Source of the DNA: JABSSA01 sp039960995
Lineage (GTDB): Bacteria > Pseudomonadota > Alphaproteobacteria > Rhodobacterales > Rhodobacteraceae
DNA length: 64,000 nt
Assembly (NCBI GenBank): GCA_039960995.1
Contig: JBDVKF010000095.1
Coordinates: 1-64,000 of the forward strand
Reading direction: 5' to 3'
Shown: one piece after another, positions 52,810-62,102 of the stretch
Position numbering within the stretch: position 1 is the stretch's first letter
Layout: each line of letters opens with the position of its first letter
Program-made: the position numbers and the translations under genes
Notes under the pieces: model-generated
Told to the model about the DNA's origin: nothing
The model's input: the letters and a program-made list of their open reading frames with translations, nothing else
Databases searched by the model: none

Positions 52810-54453
52810 CTATGTTTCACTAAGGTCTGGCCAGAGTTTTTTATCTAGATTATCGCAGAACCGGGCCAAAAGTTGTCTGTTTTCACGCCAGCGACCTACG
52901 GACTTATCGTTTACGCTTTGGCGCACCTGATGGAGGCTGGCTGTTGTTACGGAATCTGTCGCGTTTTCAGGATGCAACATGGCTTCTTGCCAGCTCAAGC
53001 CACACGCATCCGCGAGTGTCTTCGCCTCGAATTCAAAATTCTGCACCAAAGTTTCATATCTGACGACATGCAGACGGGGTCCAAGCAGTTTACGCCAATG
53101 AATGGTGTATTTTTTAAAGCGATTGACCTCTTCAGCCATCCATTTTTGATCCAAAGTATATCGCATTCCCGCAGCACTGAAGTGTGTTCTCCACATCGAC
53201 AATGCGACATCGCGAGGGTCACGTTCGACTAATATCAATGACGCGTCAGGAAATGCCGCAGAGATTTGACCGAGAAATTTGTAGTTAGCCGGCATTTTAT
53301 CTACGAACGCACGTATCTCCGGCTTTGTCTTGGGTAGTTCCGCGCGGTACTGCGCAGCCAAGCCATCGACAGTTTCCGTAATGTTCGAGCCGTTAGCCCA
53401 TCGTCCTGCTGCTCGCATTTCGCCGCATCCAATGACATCAGAATGGGCGCTGATCGTGCGTTCGATCAGAGTCGTGCCCGACCTAGGAAGACCTGTAATA
53501 ATGATTGGTCTAGGAGTTTGATTGTCGGGCGTACTGGTTGCCGGAATACTCGTCATTGCAAGTGTTTGGCGAAGGGTTTTGTCTGCTGTCTGTGATTTAA
53601 AAGGTCTTAGCTTTGCTTCTTTAGATTTCGCGCTGCTTAATAGATCCAAGGCGCGGTCATCCTGAGATTTAGACGTTGCTTGCAGATAGCGCGCGAATTC
53701 AAGCGGAAATCTCAACTTATTGTTGGCATCAGGCAGCGCGTGGTCTGCAACGCGAATCCGTTTGTCAATTTCTGTTCTTTGGGTGTCAGATAAATTTGGC
53801 ATATAAGCGGCAGTAAAAATAGCAGCTGTATGGGTCGAGTCTTGATCCAGAACACGCAATATCTCTTCGAACGCTTGGGAATTGCGACCCTGTGAGGCGA
53901 GTATTTTCGCGTGTTCCCATCTTGCAAGTACATCGTTCGGAAATTCTTCCAGAATTGAGTTCAGCAGCGAAATTGCGGCGTCAGATTTTTGCATGCGAGC
54001 ATGTGCCTTCGCTTGCATCAATTTAACCTCCGGCCACTTTGAGCGCATGCTTAATGCATGGTCACACGCATCTACGGCTTTTTGGTACCAGTGGTTTTTG
54101 AACGCATGCAAGGCGCGCAAGTGTTGAAACTCTGCTGAGGATGCACGGGCCTCTGAATGTCTATCAATTAAAACCTGTGCTAGTTGGTATTGGCCAGATT
54201 GAATGAGGCTTAGAATTAAATTATCTTGCGCTTTGTGGTCATCTGACCGGTCTTTGTAAACTTTCTGGAACTGAATTGCAGCTTCCTTATTGCGGCCTGA
54301 ATTTCCAAGCGCCGAGCCAGCCAAGATAGAGAACCCAAGAATGCTTGGTTTTTTTTTGGCCCCTTTCAAAGCGCGTTTTGCGGCTTGTTCCGCGTTCCCA
54401 GATTGCAGCATTTCTGCTATGTTGTCGAGTTCGCGGCGTAAGGTTGCGGTCAT
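52810..54453 (-). CDS. TPR-containing sulfotransferase
   Basis: The protein has 547 aa. The N-terminal half (about 1-270) is built of helix-turn-helix tetratricopeptide repeats (AALGN-, EAAIQFQKVYKDR-, and AISLLNSILEEFPN-type units). The C-terminal half is a sulfotransferase: phosphosulfate loop GLPRSGTTLIER at residues 321-332 and 3'-phosphate motif LVERDPRDVALSM near residue 400. It has no signal peptide. TPR-sulfotransferases of marine bacteria probably modify surface polysaccharides or proteins. It is convergent with nothing and stands alone, divergent from the SRAP gene. Confidence 0.9.
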   Translation of the reverse strand: MTATLRRELDNIAEMLQSGNAEQAAKRALKGAKKKPSILGFSILAGSALGNSGRNKEAAIQFQKVYKDRSDDHKAQDNLILSLIQSGQYQLAQVLIDRHSEARASSAEFQHLRALHAFKNHWYQKAVDACDHALSMRSKWPEVKLMQAKAHARMQKSDAAISLLNSILEEFPNDVLARWEHAKILASQGRNSQAFEEILRVLDQDSTHTAAIFTAAYMPNLSDTQRTEIDKRIRVADHALPDANNKLRFPLEFARYLQATSKSQDDRALDLLSSAKSKEAKLRPFKSQTADKTLRQTLAMTSIPATSTPDNQTPRPIIITGLPRSGTTLIERTISAHSDVIGCGEMRAAGRWANGSNITETVDGLAAQYRAELPKTKPEIRAFVDKMPANYKFLGQISAAFPDASLILVERDPRDVALSMWRTHFSAAGMRYTLDQKWMAEEVNRFKKYTIHWRKLLGPRLHVVRYETLVQNFEFEAKTLADACGLSWQEAMLHPENATDSVTTASLHQVRQSVNDKSVGRWRENRQLLARFCDNLDKKLWPDLSET

Positions 54454-54521
54454 ATCAATCCGTGGTGTTTAATGATCTCACTAATCACCTGCCTTTATAC
54501 ATTTCTCAAGCGAGTATTAAA

Positions 54522-55175
54522 GTGTGTGGACGATTTGCAGTAACTCTACCAACAGATGCAATGGCGCAGCTATTTGAAGCGGCTCCTGCAAATGACCTGC
54601 CTGACGTGCCGAATTACAATGTGTGCCCAACAACATCCGTGCACGCTGTCATTCAAGCTGATGGGCGCAAGTTGGTTTCGATGCGATGGGGGTTTCTTCC
54701 ACATTGGTACAAATCACTCAATGACAGGCCCCTTTTGATCAACGCACGATCAGAAACGATTGCGCAAAAGCCTGCCTTTCGAGCGGCTTGCCGGGAACGG
54801 CGATGCTTGTTGATCGCGACGGGTTTTTACGAATGGACACGTGATGGGGACACACGCCTGCCTTGGTACATCACTCGAAACGACGGCGATCCAATTATTT
54901 TTGCCGGAATTTGGCAAGATTGGAGCAATGACGAAGATCATCTGAGGTCTTGTGCCATTGTTACGACGGCTGCAAACAGCCCAATGTCGGCTATCCATCA
55001 TAGGATGCCTGTGATTTTGACGCAGAAGACCGTCGGATTTTGGTTGGGAGAAGAAGGTAAAGGGGCTGCTCGATTGATGAAGCCAGCGCCTGATGACGCC
55101 TTAATTTGGCATCGAGTGGACAACAGGGTGAATTCGAATAAAGCAAAAGGCCCATCCCTGATCGACAAGATCTAG
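54522..55175 (+). CDS. SRAP (YedK/HMCES-type) DNA-protein crosslink protein
   Basis: The protein has 217 aa. It starts at GTG 54522 so that catalytic Cys2 is exposed after removal of the first residue (VCGRFAVTLP), as this family requires. Asn74 and Arg76 (LLINARSE), Glu104 (GFYEW) and His160 (AIHHRMPVI) complete the active site. The family forms a crosslink with abasic sites in single-stranded DNA to protect them. A longer frame from 54345 would hide the Cys and was rejected. All catalytic residues are present. No LexA-type site was found upstream. Confidence 0.92.
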   Translation: MCGRFAVTLPTDAMAQLFEAAPANDLPDVPNYNVCPTTSVHAVIQADGRKLVSMRWGFLPHWYKSLNDRPLLINARSETIAQKPAFRAACRERRCLLIATGFYEWTRDGDTRLPWYITRNDGDPIIFAGIWQDWSNDEDHLRSCAIVTTAANSPMSAIHHRMPVILTQKTVGFWLGEEGKGAARLMKPAPDDALIWHRVDNRVNSNKAKGPSLIDKI

Positions 55176-55239
55176 AGATGAGCCTTGATAGCTTCCGACG
55201 AAATAATGATCAGGGACCAGTTGTCCCTGAGCGAATATC

Positions 55240-55578
55240 TTAATCGGCCGGTGCAGGTTCGAAACTGAGCGCACCGCTCACCGAGCTTGCGCCGGTCTCG
55301 TCCGCAACATAGAAAACGGTTTCCATGCCACCAGAAACTGGTAGCAAATTTGAACCCTCACCGCTTAATGGACCAATTTCCCACTCTTCGTCTTTCGAGA
55401 TGATGCTAGGCGATCCGGCTTGTTCATTTACAAACCGAACGCTGTCACCCGCTTTGACATAGACCACATCGGGGAAAAAAGCATTCTGCAAAACGAGAAT
55501 AGTATGTTCTTCTGCTGAGGCGACGGACGCCCAGCTCATCACGGCTGCAGCAGCAATGACATTTGTTGTGCGCAACAT
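55240..55578 (-). CDS. Exported cupredoxin-like protein lacking copper ligands
   Basis: The protein has 112 aa with a signal peptide (IAAAAVMSWASVASA). The mature beta-rich domain (HTILVLQNAFFPDVVYVKAG DSVRFVN, split here by a run limit) follows the plastocyanin pattern KAGDSVRFVNE. The Cys and the two histidines of a type 1 copper site are absent. It therefore probably does not bind copper as a blue protein and may be a structural or periplasmic binding protein. It stands alone, convergent with the SRAP gene. Confidence 0.72.
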   Translation of the reverse strand: MLRTTNVIAAAAVMSWASVASAEEHTILVLQNAFFPDVVYVKAGDSVRFVNEQAGSPSIISKDEEWEIGPLSGEGSNLLPVSGGMETVFYVADETGASSVSGALSFEPAPAD

Positions 55579-55782
55579 GGCAACAATCCTTCCAATACCG
55601 GCCCCACCCGTAACTTTGGATAGTTTGGTCTAACGTCACATTGTGGCCGAATTATGGCAGATGGATGGCACCTGGGCGGCGTTTCTGCCACCTAAAAGTA
55701 GAAATGATACTGAATTCATGGGTTAGTACCTTTTGATATTCTCTGCGATACTATGTGCGACTCGGTTTGGAAAGGGAACGTT

Positions 55783-57006
55783 GTGAACGTTGAAACGAAG
55801 GTGCTGAAAGCCAAGGATGCTCCGGATTTGGGCGCATTTAACTGGGAAGATCCGCTGCGGTTGTCCGACCAACTGCAAGAAGATGAACGCATGGTCCAAA
55901 GTGCTGCCGCATCCTATGCAACTGAAAAGCTATCGCCGCGCGTGATCGAAGCATACGCCAACGAACAGACTGATCCGGAGATTTTTCGCGAGATGGGCGA
56001 AATGGGTTTGTTGGGCATAACACTTCCCGAAGAATATGGCGGTTTAGGGGGATCGTATGTCAGTTACGGACTGGTTGCCCGTGAGATTGAGAGAATCGAC
56101 AGCGGGTATCGTTCTATGATGAGCGTGCAATCTTCTTTGGTGATGTATCCTATTTATGCTTATGGATCCGAAGCACAGCGTCAAAAGTATTTGCCAAAGC
56201 TTGCCAGTGGAGAATGGATTGGCTGTTTTGGTTTGACGGAACCTGACGCCGGGTCCGATCCGGGTGGAATGAAAACAGTCGCCCGTAAGGTCGATGGTGG
56301 GTACGTTTTGAACGGCGCAAAGATGTGGATTTCGAATGCGCCAATTGCTGATGTATTTGTGGTTTGGGCAAAATCAGAAGAACACGGAGGTCGCATCCGT
56401 GGTTTCGTTCTTGAAAAAGGCATGAATGGTCTTTCTGCACCAAAGATCGAAAACAAACTGTCACTGCGTGCCTCGGTTACGGGCGAAATCGTCATGGACA
56501 ACGTCGAAGTTCCTGAGGATGCATTGTTACCGGATGTTGAGGGTCTTAAGGGCCCGTTTGGTTGCTTGAACCGTGCACGTTACGGCATCAGTTGGGGCGC
56601 ATTGGGTGCTGCGGAATTTTGCTGGCATTCTGCTCGGCAATACGGTCTGGACCGCAAACAATTTGGACGGCCCTTGGCGCAGACGCAATTATTTCAAAAG
56701 AAATTGGCGGATATGATGACAGAGATATCGCTTGGTCTCCAGGCGTCGCTTCAGGTTGGACGTCTGATGGACTGTGCCGAGGCTGCGCCTGAAATGATTT
56801 CGATCGTCAAGCGGAACAATTGCGGAAAAGCGCTCGATATTGCGCGGGCGGCCCGCGACATGCACGGCGGTAACGGAATTTCTGGAGAGTTTCAGGTCAT
56901 GCGTCACATGGTCAACCTTGAGACTGTAAACACATATGAAGGCACGCATGATGTGCACGCGCTCATATTGGGTCGCGCACAAACCGGCTTGCAAGCATTT
57001 GTGTAA
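55783..57006 (+). CDS. gcdH: Glutaryl-CoA dehydrogenase
   Basis: The protein has 407 aa from GTG 55783, which has AAAGGGAAC just upstream and gives the normal family length. It oxidises and decarboxylates glutaryl-CoA to crotonyl-CoA in lysine and aromatic breakdown. The signatures EEYGGLGGSYVSYGLV, CFGLTEPDAGSDPGGM, DRKQFGRPLAQTQLF and the catalytic Glu386 in NTYEGTHDVHALILGR are present. The TYEGTHDVHALILGRA ending and RIDSGYRSMMSVQSSLVM are characteristic of GcdH. It supplies crotonyl-CoA to the beta-oxidation genes elsewhere in the window. Confidence 0.95.
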   Translation: MNVETKVLKAKDAPDLGAFNWEDPLRLSDQLQEDERMVQSAAASYATEKLSPRVIEAYANEQTDPEIFREMGEMGLLGITLPEEYGGLGGSYVSYGLVAREIERIDSGYRSMMSVQSSLVMYPIYAYGSEAQRQKYLPKLASGEWIGCFGLTEPDAGSDPGGMKTVARKVDGGYVLNGAKMWISNAPIADVFVVWAKSEEHGGRIRGFVLEKGMNGLSAPKIENKLSLRASVTGEIVMDNVEVPEDALLPDVEGLKGPFGCLNRARYGISWGALGAAEFCWHSARQYGLDRKQFGRPLAQTQLFQKKLADMMTEISLGLQASLQVGRLMDCAEAAPEMISIVKRNNCGKALDIARAARDMHGGNGISGEFQVMRHMVNLETVNTYEGTHDVHALILGRAQTGLQAFV

Positions 57007-57222
57007 TATACCCATCTGCAGGGTCATGTGCTTTGTGCATGGCCCATTTTCAAAGAATTTTCCCAACGCGTAGACTCACCCATTTTGCACTGGCTTTGCC
57101 ACTCAGCTGTCAGCCGCAATTGGCCTGTTTTTACTATTGCCCAAAAGTCTTTTGTGAAATTGCTATGCACGGCATGGTAGAGGGGTGTATACCAATTCTT
57201 ATTTGATGCTTTTGAGGATTTG

Positions 57223-58161
57223 ATGACGCGATTTTTGCTGCCTTTATTTTTGGCACTTTGTGGTTTCGATGCGCGTTCCCAGACGTGGACCTACCGTGAG
57301 GCAGACGACGGCCATTATGTTTACGCAGGCGCGGGTGCTGGGCTGGATCTCGATTTCATCTGCAATGCACCCTCGACCCAAGGATTAGAAGCCATTCAAG
57401 TCGGGGCACACGAAGAAACACCTGTTTCTCGGGGGCAGATCAAGATTGATATTGGAATAGAACGGCTGCCTGTTGGAAACGACATCCAGCGGGATGATGT
57501 GATGATTTGGTTGGGTCAAACAGGATACAGATTGCCGACCGTTGTTTTTAATGAACTGCACGGAATATGGGAAGTATCGATAAGCGCAGCGGACGCTTTG
57601 ATTGCGAAACTTGGAACGACAGAGGCCTTTGTATTAGCAGCAGGTGAAGATGCAGCGTGGCAATTCCCTGCAGATGGATTGGCAAACGCGATATCTCAAT
57701 CGATTAAAACATGTGAAGCTGCTTGGGCTGCCGTAGAATCTACAGGTCCAAACACCGCCTCAGTGTCCAGCCCGTCCAAAGCATCGCCGTTATTCGCCAC
57801 AGCACATGCGGATATCATGCGCATTTGTAATGGATCATACACAGCTGAGGACGGCGCGTTCCTGCAAGGTCAAATTGACCAAGATGGGACCGATGATCTT
57901 GTCGTCTGGTGGAGCAACATCAGCTGTAATTCGGCATTTCCGCGCCCATTATGTGGGGCATCGCATTGTTCGGCAAAAATCTATCTGTCGACAATCTCAA
58001 CGCCAATGGACTTGCTGGCACAAACCGTGAGCGTCCAGGCTTTGTCCAATGGTAAAGTCGGGCTGAATTTGGTCGGCCGTTTCGACAGTTGCGGAGTCAA
58101 CAGCCTTGGATGTGAACGCCTTTTGTATTGGAATGGAATTGACCTTGTGGAAGCGCGATGA
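57223..58161 (+). CDS. Hypothetical exported protein before a dipeptidase
   Basis: The protein has 312 aa from ATG 57223 (GAGG upstream) with a signal peptide (FLLPLFLALCGFDARS). The mature part is beta-rich with no recognised domain. A C-terminal region has cysteines (RICNGSYTA, SCNSAFPRPLCGASHCSAK, SCGVNSLGCERLLYW) that could form disulfides. Its stop overlaps the start of the dipeptidase gene (ATGA), so they are co-transcribed and may work together on the cell envelope. Function is unknown. Confidence 0.68.
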   Translation: MTRFLLPLFLALCGFDARSQTWTYREADDGHYVYAGAGAGLDLDFICNAPSTQGLEAIQVGAHEETPVSRGQIKIDIGIERLPVGNDIQRDDVMIWLGQTGYRLPTVVFNELHGIWEVSISAADALIAKLGTTEAFVLAAGEDAAWQFPADGLANAISQSIKTCEAAWAAVESTGPNTASVSSPSKASPLFATAHADIMRICNGSYTAEDGAFLQGQIDQDGTDDLVVWWSNISCNSAFPRPLCGASHCSAKIYLSTISTPMDLLAQTVSVQALSNGKVGLNLVGRFDSCGVNSLGCERLLYWNGIDLVEAR

Positions 58162-59192
58162 CTGATTTTGTTTTTGATGGCCACAACGATATCCTAAGCC
58201 GCATTTGGTGCGGTTTTGGTGATCCCGAAGCCGCGTTTTCAGCAACAGATTTTCATGTGACGGCGCAAAATGCCAAAGCTGGAGGGTTGGCAGGGGGCTT
58301 CTTTGCCCTTTTCGCGGTCGCGGCGCGCGCGCCTTTTGATTTCGCAAAATATGCCAAAGGCAACGTTCCGATGCCTGTCGCACCGCGGGTTGAACGCCCA
58401 CAGGCGTTAGATGCAATCATGGCGCAAATCGGTGTGGGCAAACGGTTGGAACGCGCCGGTTATCTGAATTTTGCACATTCAGGAACTGAATTGTGCGAAC
58501 ACATCGCAGCCGGGCGTTTAACTGGATTGCTGCATTTGGAAGGGGCCGATCCGATCGATCCCGACCTGTTTGTTTTGGATGCGCTTTACGCCCAGGGTTT
58601 GCGGTCACTAGGTCTTGTTTGGTCCCGCTATACAGTGTTTGGCGAAGGCGTTCCATTTGCGGCCGATCAGGACGGGGATACAGGTGCTGGTTTGACAGAT
58701 TTGGGCAAGGCGCTGGTGGCACGGTGCGGGGAACTTGGGATTATCGTGGACACGTCGCATTTGACGATGCGCGGTTTCTGGGATGTCGCTGAGACTGGTG
58801 GCCCATTGGTTGCCACCCATTCCAACGCCTATTCCGTTTGCAAAGTGACTCGCAACCTGACGGATGAACAATTGAAAGCCATTGGGGAAACCAATGGAAT
58901 GGTTGGATTGAATTTCGGGACGTTGTTTCTGTCTGATGAAGGATGGTCAACCGGCCGGGCCAATCTGTCTGACATGATACGCCAGCTTGATTATATGATT
59001 GAACAAGCTGGCGAAGATCACGTCGGGATGGGGTCCGATTTTGATGGTGCTCCGATGCCGGAAGGGATCCAAAGCGCAGCTGACTTGCCCAAACTAGTTG
59101 ATGCAATGCGACGCGCGGATTACGGCGAAGCGTTGATTTCAAAGCTGTTAAAGGACAATTGGCTTAATTTTCTGACACGTGAATTGGGTTAA
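58158..59192 (+). CDS. Membrane dipeptidase family (peptidase M19)
   Basis: The protein has 344 aa. It has the M19 renal-dipeptidase fold, a TIM-like barrel with two zinc ions. Ligands appear as FDGHNDILSRI (His-x-Asp), LLHLEGADPI (Glu bridging), VDTSHLTM, LVATHSNAYSV and HVGMGSDFDGAPM. All are intact. No signal peptide is visible, so it may be cytoplasmic. It cleaves dipeptides, possibly with D-amino acids from peptidoglycan turnover. It is coupled to the upstream gene and converges with waaA (4-bp overlap of the stops). Confidence 0.92.
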   Translation: MTDFVFDGHNDILSRIWCGFGDPEAAFSATDFHVTAQNAKAGGLAGGFFALFAVAARAPFDFAKYAKGNVPMPVAPRVERPQALDAIMAQIGVGKRLERAGYLNFAHSGTELCEHIAAGRLTGLLHLEGADPIDPDLFVLDALYAQGLRSLGLVWSRYTVFGEGVPFAADQDGDTGAGLTDLGKALVARCGELGIIVDTSHLTMRGFWDVAETGGPLVATHSNAYSVCKVTRNLTDEQLKAIGETNGMVGLNFGTLFLSDEGWSTGRANLSDMIRQLDYMIEQAGEDHVGMGSDFDGAPMPEGIQSAADLPKLVDAMRRADYGEALISKLLKDNWLNFLTRELG

Positions 59193-60460
59193 CTTTGTTC
59201 AATCCCGGCCAGTTTCAGGCATTGAACGGCCAATCGGTCCAAGTCTTGTAGCCCTGCCTCAAGCAAAGGCTGTGCATTTTCACGAAGGGCGCGGGCGTGC
59301 TCAGGGTGTTGTATCAAGAAATCAAGTGATGCAGCCAGTGTTTCTGCATCATCGACTTCCAAACTTGCTTCGGCTTTCGTGAATTTCGCATAGACCTCTT
59401 CAAAATTCGCATAACGAGGGCCATGCAAAATAGCGGCACCTGCGGCTGCCAGTTCGTACGGTGTATGTCCGCCAGCGTCGCCGAATGATCCGCACAAGCA
59501 AACGAGAGGGGCCAGTTTGAACCAAAGGTCAGTTTCCCCCAATGTGTCCGCAAGATAAATTGAGGTTTCGGTATCCGGTACGTCTTTGCGGCTGCGTTGA
59601 GCGATAGAATGACCCTGACACAGAGCGCGAATGGCAGATGCACGATCAGGATGCCGTGGCGCTAAAATTAGGGCGGCATCGGGGTGCAATTGAAGTAATC
59701 GGTGATGTGCTTCGATTATGATTTCATCTTCGCCAGGATGAGTTGAAACAGCGGCCCATAGCGGCCTTGACCCAAACTGCTTTTCTAATCGTGCACGGGC
59801 CAGATCTTCTGTCATTGGAGGAAGCAATACCGATTTGAGGTTCACCCCGATGCGTGCATGGGTCAAACCCAATGCACCAATATTGCGCGCGGTTCGCGTG
59901 TCTTGTGTATGAATAATACCAAACAATCCGAACATGTTGCGTGCCGTTTTTGGTGCACGGGCCCAATTGCGTGCAGATCTTTCAGAAAGGCGCGCATTCA
60001 ACAGGGCAAGAGGGATGCCTTGTGCATGTGCACAACTGATCATGTTCGGCCAAATTTCGCTTTCGATAAAGATGCCAATCTGGGGTCGCCAATGATTTAG
60101 AAACCTCTTTACTGGGCCGCGCCCATCCAAAGGGGCAAATTGATGAAAGGCACGGTGTGGCAATCTTGGCTGCAGAACCTTTGCCGAACTTGCGGTTCCA
60201 GTTGTCACAAGGACCTGCGCGGATGGCGCCAATGTCAAAAGGCGTTCAATCAAGACCAGCGCCGATTTGCTTTCACCAACCGAAGCTGCGTGAATCCAAA
60301 TCAGCTCCCCTAATCCTCGCTCCAAAGTCGCATGGCCCAGACGTTCGTGCGTGCGATGGACATCAATCCCACCTTGTCTGAGCTTTGCGACAGTTCTTCG
60401 GGCAGCAAAAGGCAAAGTGATTGAAGCCAAAACACGGTAAGCCGCAGAAAGCGGAGTCAT
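59189..60460 (-). CDS. waaA: 3-deoxy-D-manno-octulosonic acid (KDO) transferase
   Basis: This 423-aa glycosyltransferase family 30 enzyme adds KDO to lipid IVA in LPS core synthesis at the inner membrane. The signatures IWIHAASVGESKSALVLI and FIESEIWPNMISCAHAQG and the later CGSFGDAGGHTPYELAAAGAAILHGPR are present. The N-terminal hydrophobic segment (LASITLPFAARR) suits membrane anchoring. It lies 8 bp downstream of moaA on the same strand, an unusual pairing, but they may share a transcript. Confidence 0.93.
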   Translation of the reverse strand: MTPLSAAYRVLASITLPFAARRTVAKLRQGGIDVHRTHERLGHATLERGLGELIWIHAASVGESKSALVLIERLLTLAPSAQVLVTTGTASSAKVLQPRLPHRAFHQFAPLDGRGPVKRFLNHWRPQIGIFIESEIWPNMISCAHAQGIPLALLNARLSERSARNWARAPKTARNMFGLFGIIHTQDTRTARNIGALGLTHARIGVNLKSVLLPPMTEDLARARLEKQFGSRPLWAAVSTHPGEDEIIIEAHHRLLQLHPDAALILAPRHPDRASAIRALCQGHSIAQRSRKDVPDTETSIYLADTLGETDLWFKLAPLVCLCGSFGDAGGHTPYELAAAGAAILHGPRYANFEEVYAKFTKAEASLEVDDAETLAASLDFLIQHPEHARALRENAQPLLEAGLQDLDRLAVQCLKLAGIEQS

Positions 60461-60467
60461 AGTTGGA

Positions 60468-61472
60468 TCAGCCGCCGGTATGGCTCATGTGGCGCGACAT
60501 CTGCCCGTCCAATTTTTGGCGGGAATAGTCAAAATCATGTCCCTTGGGCTTGAGCCTAATCGCAGCCCGAATTGCATCTTCCAATGGTGCATCATCTTCT
60601 GGTGACGCACGCAAAGGTCCGCGTAAATCGGCCATGTCTTCTTGTCCAAGGCACATATAGATTTCGCCGGTACAGGTCACGCGGACGCGATTGCAGCTTT
60701 CGCAGAAATTGTGGGACAACGGTGTGATAAATCCAATTTTTTGACCCGTTTCTTCCAACCGAACATACCGCGCAGGCCCCCCCGTGCGTTCTGCCAAATC
60801 AGTAACTGAATAGCTGTTTTCGTACGCTTTACGGACTTCTTTTAGTGACCAATATTGACCAAGGCGATCTTCGTTTCCGATATCCCCCATTGGCATGACT
60901 TCGATCCAGGTCAAATCCATTCCCCGATCGGCACACCAATTGGTAATTGTAGATAGTTCTTCCTCGTTGAAATCCTTCAACGCCACCGCATTGATTTTGA
61001 CACGCAACCCTACGGCCAGTGCAGCATCAACGCCGCGCAAAACTTGTTCCAAGCGCCCCCAACGCGTGATGTCGGCGAATTTTTTCTCATCCAGCGTATC
61101 AAGCGATACGTTAATCCGGCGCACGCCCGTGTCGTAAAGTTGCTGTGCGAACCGTTCAAGTTGCGACCCATTTGTGGTCAGCGTCAATTCATCAAGGTCA
61201 CCAGACTCAAGATGGCGCGACATGCTTTCAAAAAATGACATAATGCCTTTACGAACAAGTGGTTCGCCACCTGTTATACGCAGCTTTCGCACCCCTAAAT
61301 GCACAAAGGTCGAACACATTCGATCCAGCTCTTCGAGCGTCAAAAGTTCTTTTTTGGGCAGAAAGGTCATGTTTTCCGACATGCAATACACACAGCGGAA
61401 ATCACAGCGGTCGGTTACGGAAACACGCAAATACGTAATGGCGCGTTGGAACGGATCGATCAAAGGTACCAT
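60468..61472 (-). CDS. moaA: GTP 3',8-cyclase MoaA
   Basis: This 334-aa radical SAM enzyme starts molybdenum cofactor synthesis by rearranging GTP. The SAM-binding cysteines are Cys23, Cys27 and Cys30 (CDFRCVYC). The second iron-sulfur cluster, near the C-terminus, is formed by CESCNRVRVTCTGEIYMC. The essential GG tail ends the protein (SHTGG). ATG 61472 was chosen because the core (VPLIDPFQRAITYLR) begins there. An extension to 61508 is less likely. Other moa genes are not in the window. Confidence 0.96.
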   Translation of the reverse strand: MVPLIDPFQRAITYLRVSVTDRCDFRCVYCMSENMTFLPKKELLTLEELDRMCSTFVHLGVRKLRITGGEPLVRKGIMSFFESMSRHLESGDLDELTLTTNGSQLERFAQQLYDTGVRRINVSLDTLDEKKFADITRWGRLEQVLRGVDAALAVGLRVKINAVALKDFNEEELSTITNWCADRGMDLTWIEVMPMGDIGNEDRLGQYWSLKEVRKAYENSYSVTDLAERTGGPARYVRLEETGQKIGFITPLSHNFCESCNRVRVTCTGEIYMCLGQEDMADLRGPLRASPEDDAPLEDAIRAAIRLKPKGHDFDYSRQKLDGQMSRHMSHTGG

Positions 61473-61547
61473 GTCTTTACAGGTAGGACACGAGAACCAG
61501 TCAAGCAAGGGGTTTGATGCTGCGCGTCAGCACGTTAATGTAATCGA

Positions 61548-62081
61548 ATGAAACGAACAGTCCTGTTTGCATTGATCCTGAGCTTGAGTGCGTGTGGCAT
61601 AGCACAAAATATCCGCAACGTGGGGTCCAAGCCAGCTGATGAGATCAGCGGCGAATCGCGCTCGGGTGCGACGACCGATGTACGTCCACGTGCGCGCCCT
61701 CCTGGATTGGGGGAGCGTATTGCAAGCGCTGCAGCAGGCCTTGTTCCAGCCAACGCACGACGTGCTGACGATTTTGGCCAAGTCAGTGCGGCAGACAAAG
61801 CCGAAGCAATTGGCGGAGCAGTGCAGCAAGGATCACTTGGCACGACAGTTGCCAGTCTTGGAAGCCCGGCGGAAACAGGGCTTTGGATCAAAACGCCTTT
61901 GGTGACGGTCGAACAAGCAGGTCGTGTTTTCTATGATGAAACAGGAATATCCGTGGCTGTGACTTTGATTCCGTTGGACGGTCCCAAAACGGCAGGCAGC
62001 CGGCTTTCTTTGTCTGCTATGCAGGCGATTGGGGCCCAGTTGAATCAATTGCCGACGGTCGAAATCTTTGCTGGAGCCTGA
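61548..62081 (+). CDS. Putative outer-membrane lipoprotein
   Basis: The protein has 177 aa. Signal peptide and lipobox are clear (LFALILSLSACG, Cys16 as lipidation site). The mature part is a basic, Gly/Ala-rich linker (about 20-105) followed by a C-terminal beta-rich domain (AGRVFYDETGISVAVTLIPLD). I recognise no family. It is divergent from moaA, with 75 bp between them, and stands alone. Confidence 0.7.
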   Translation: MKRTVLFALILSLSACGIAQNIRNVGSKPADEISGESRSGATTDVRPRARPPGLGERIASAAAGLVPANARRADDFGQVSAADKAEAIGGAVQQGSLGTTVASLGSPAETGLWIKTPLVTVEQAGRVFYDETGISVAVTLIPLDGPKTAGSRLSLSAMQAIGAQLNQLPTVEIFAGA

Positions 62082-62102
62082 CACTGCAGGTGCTGCAACT
62101 TG

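Noticed and set aside
54345..54521. 59-codon upstream extension of the SRAP gene
   Set aside because: It would bury catalytic Cys2; the GTG at 54522 places Cys correctly.
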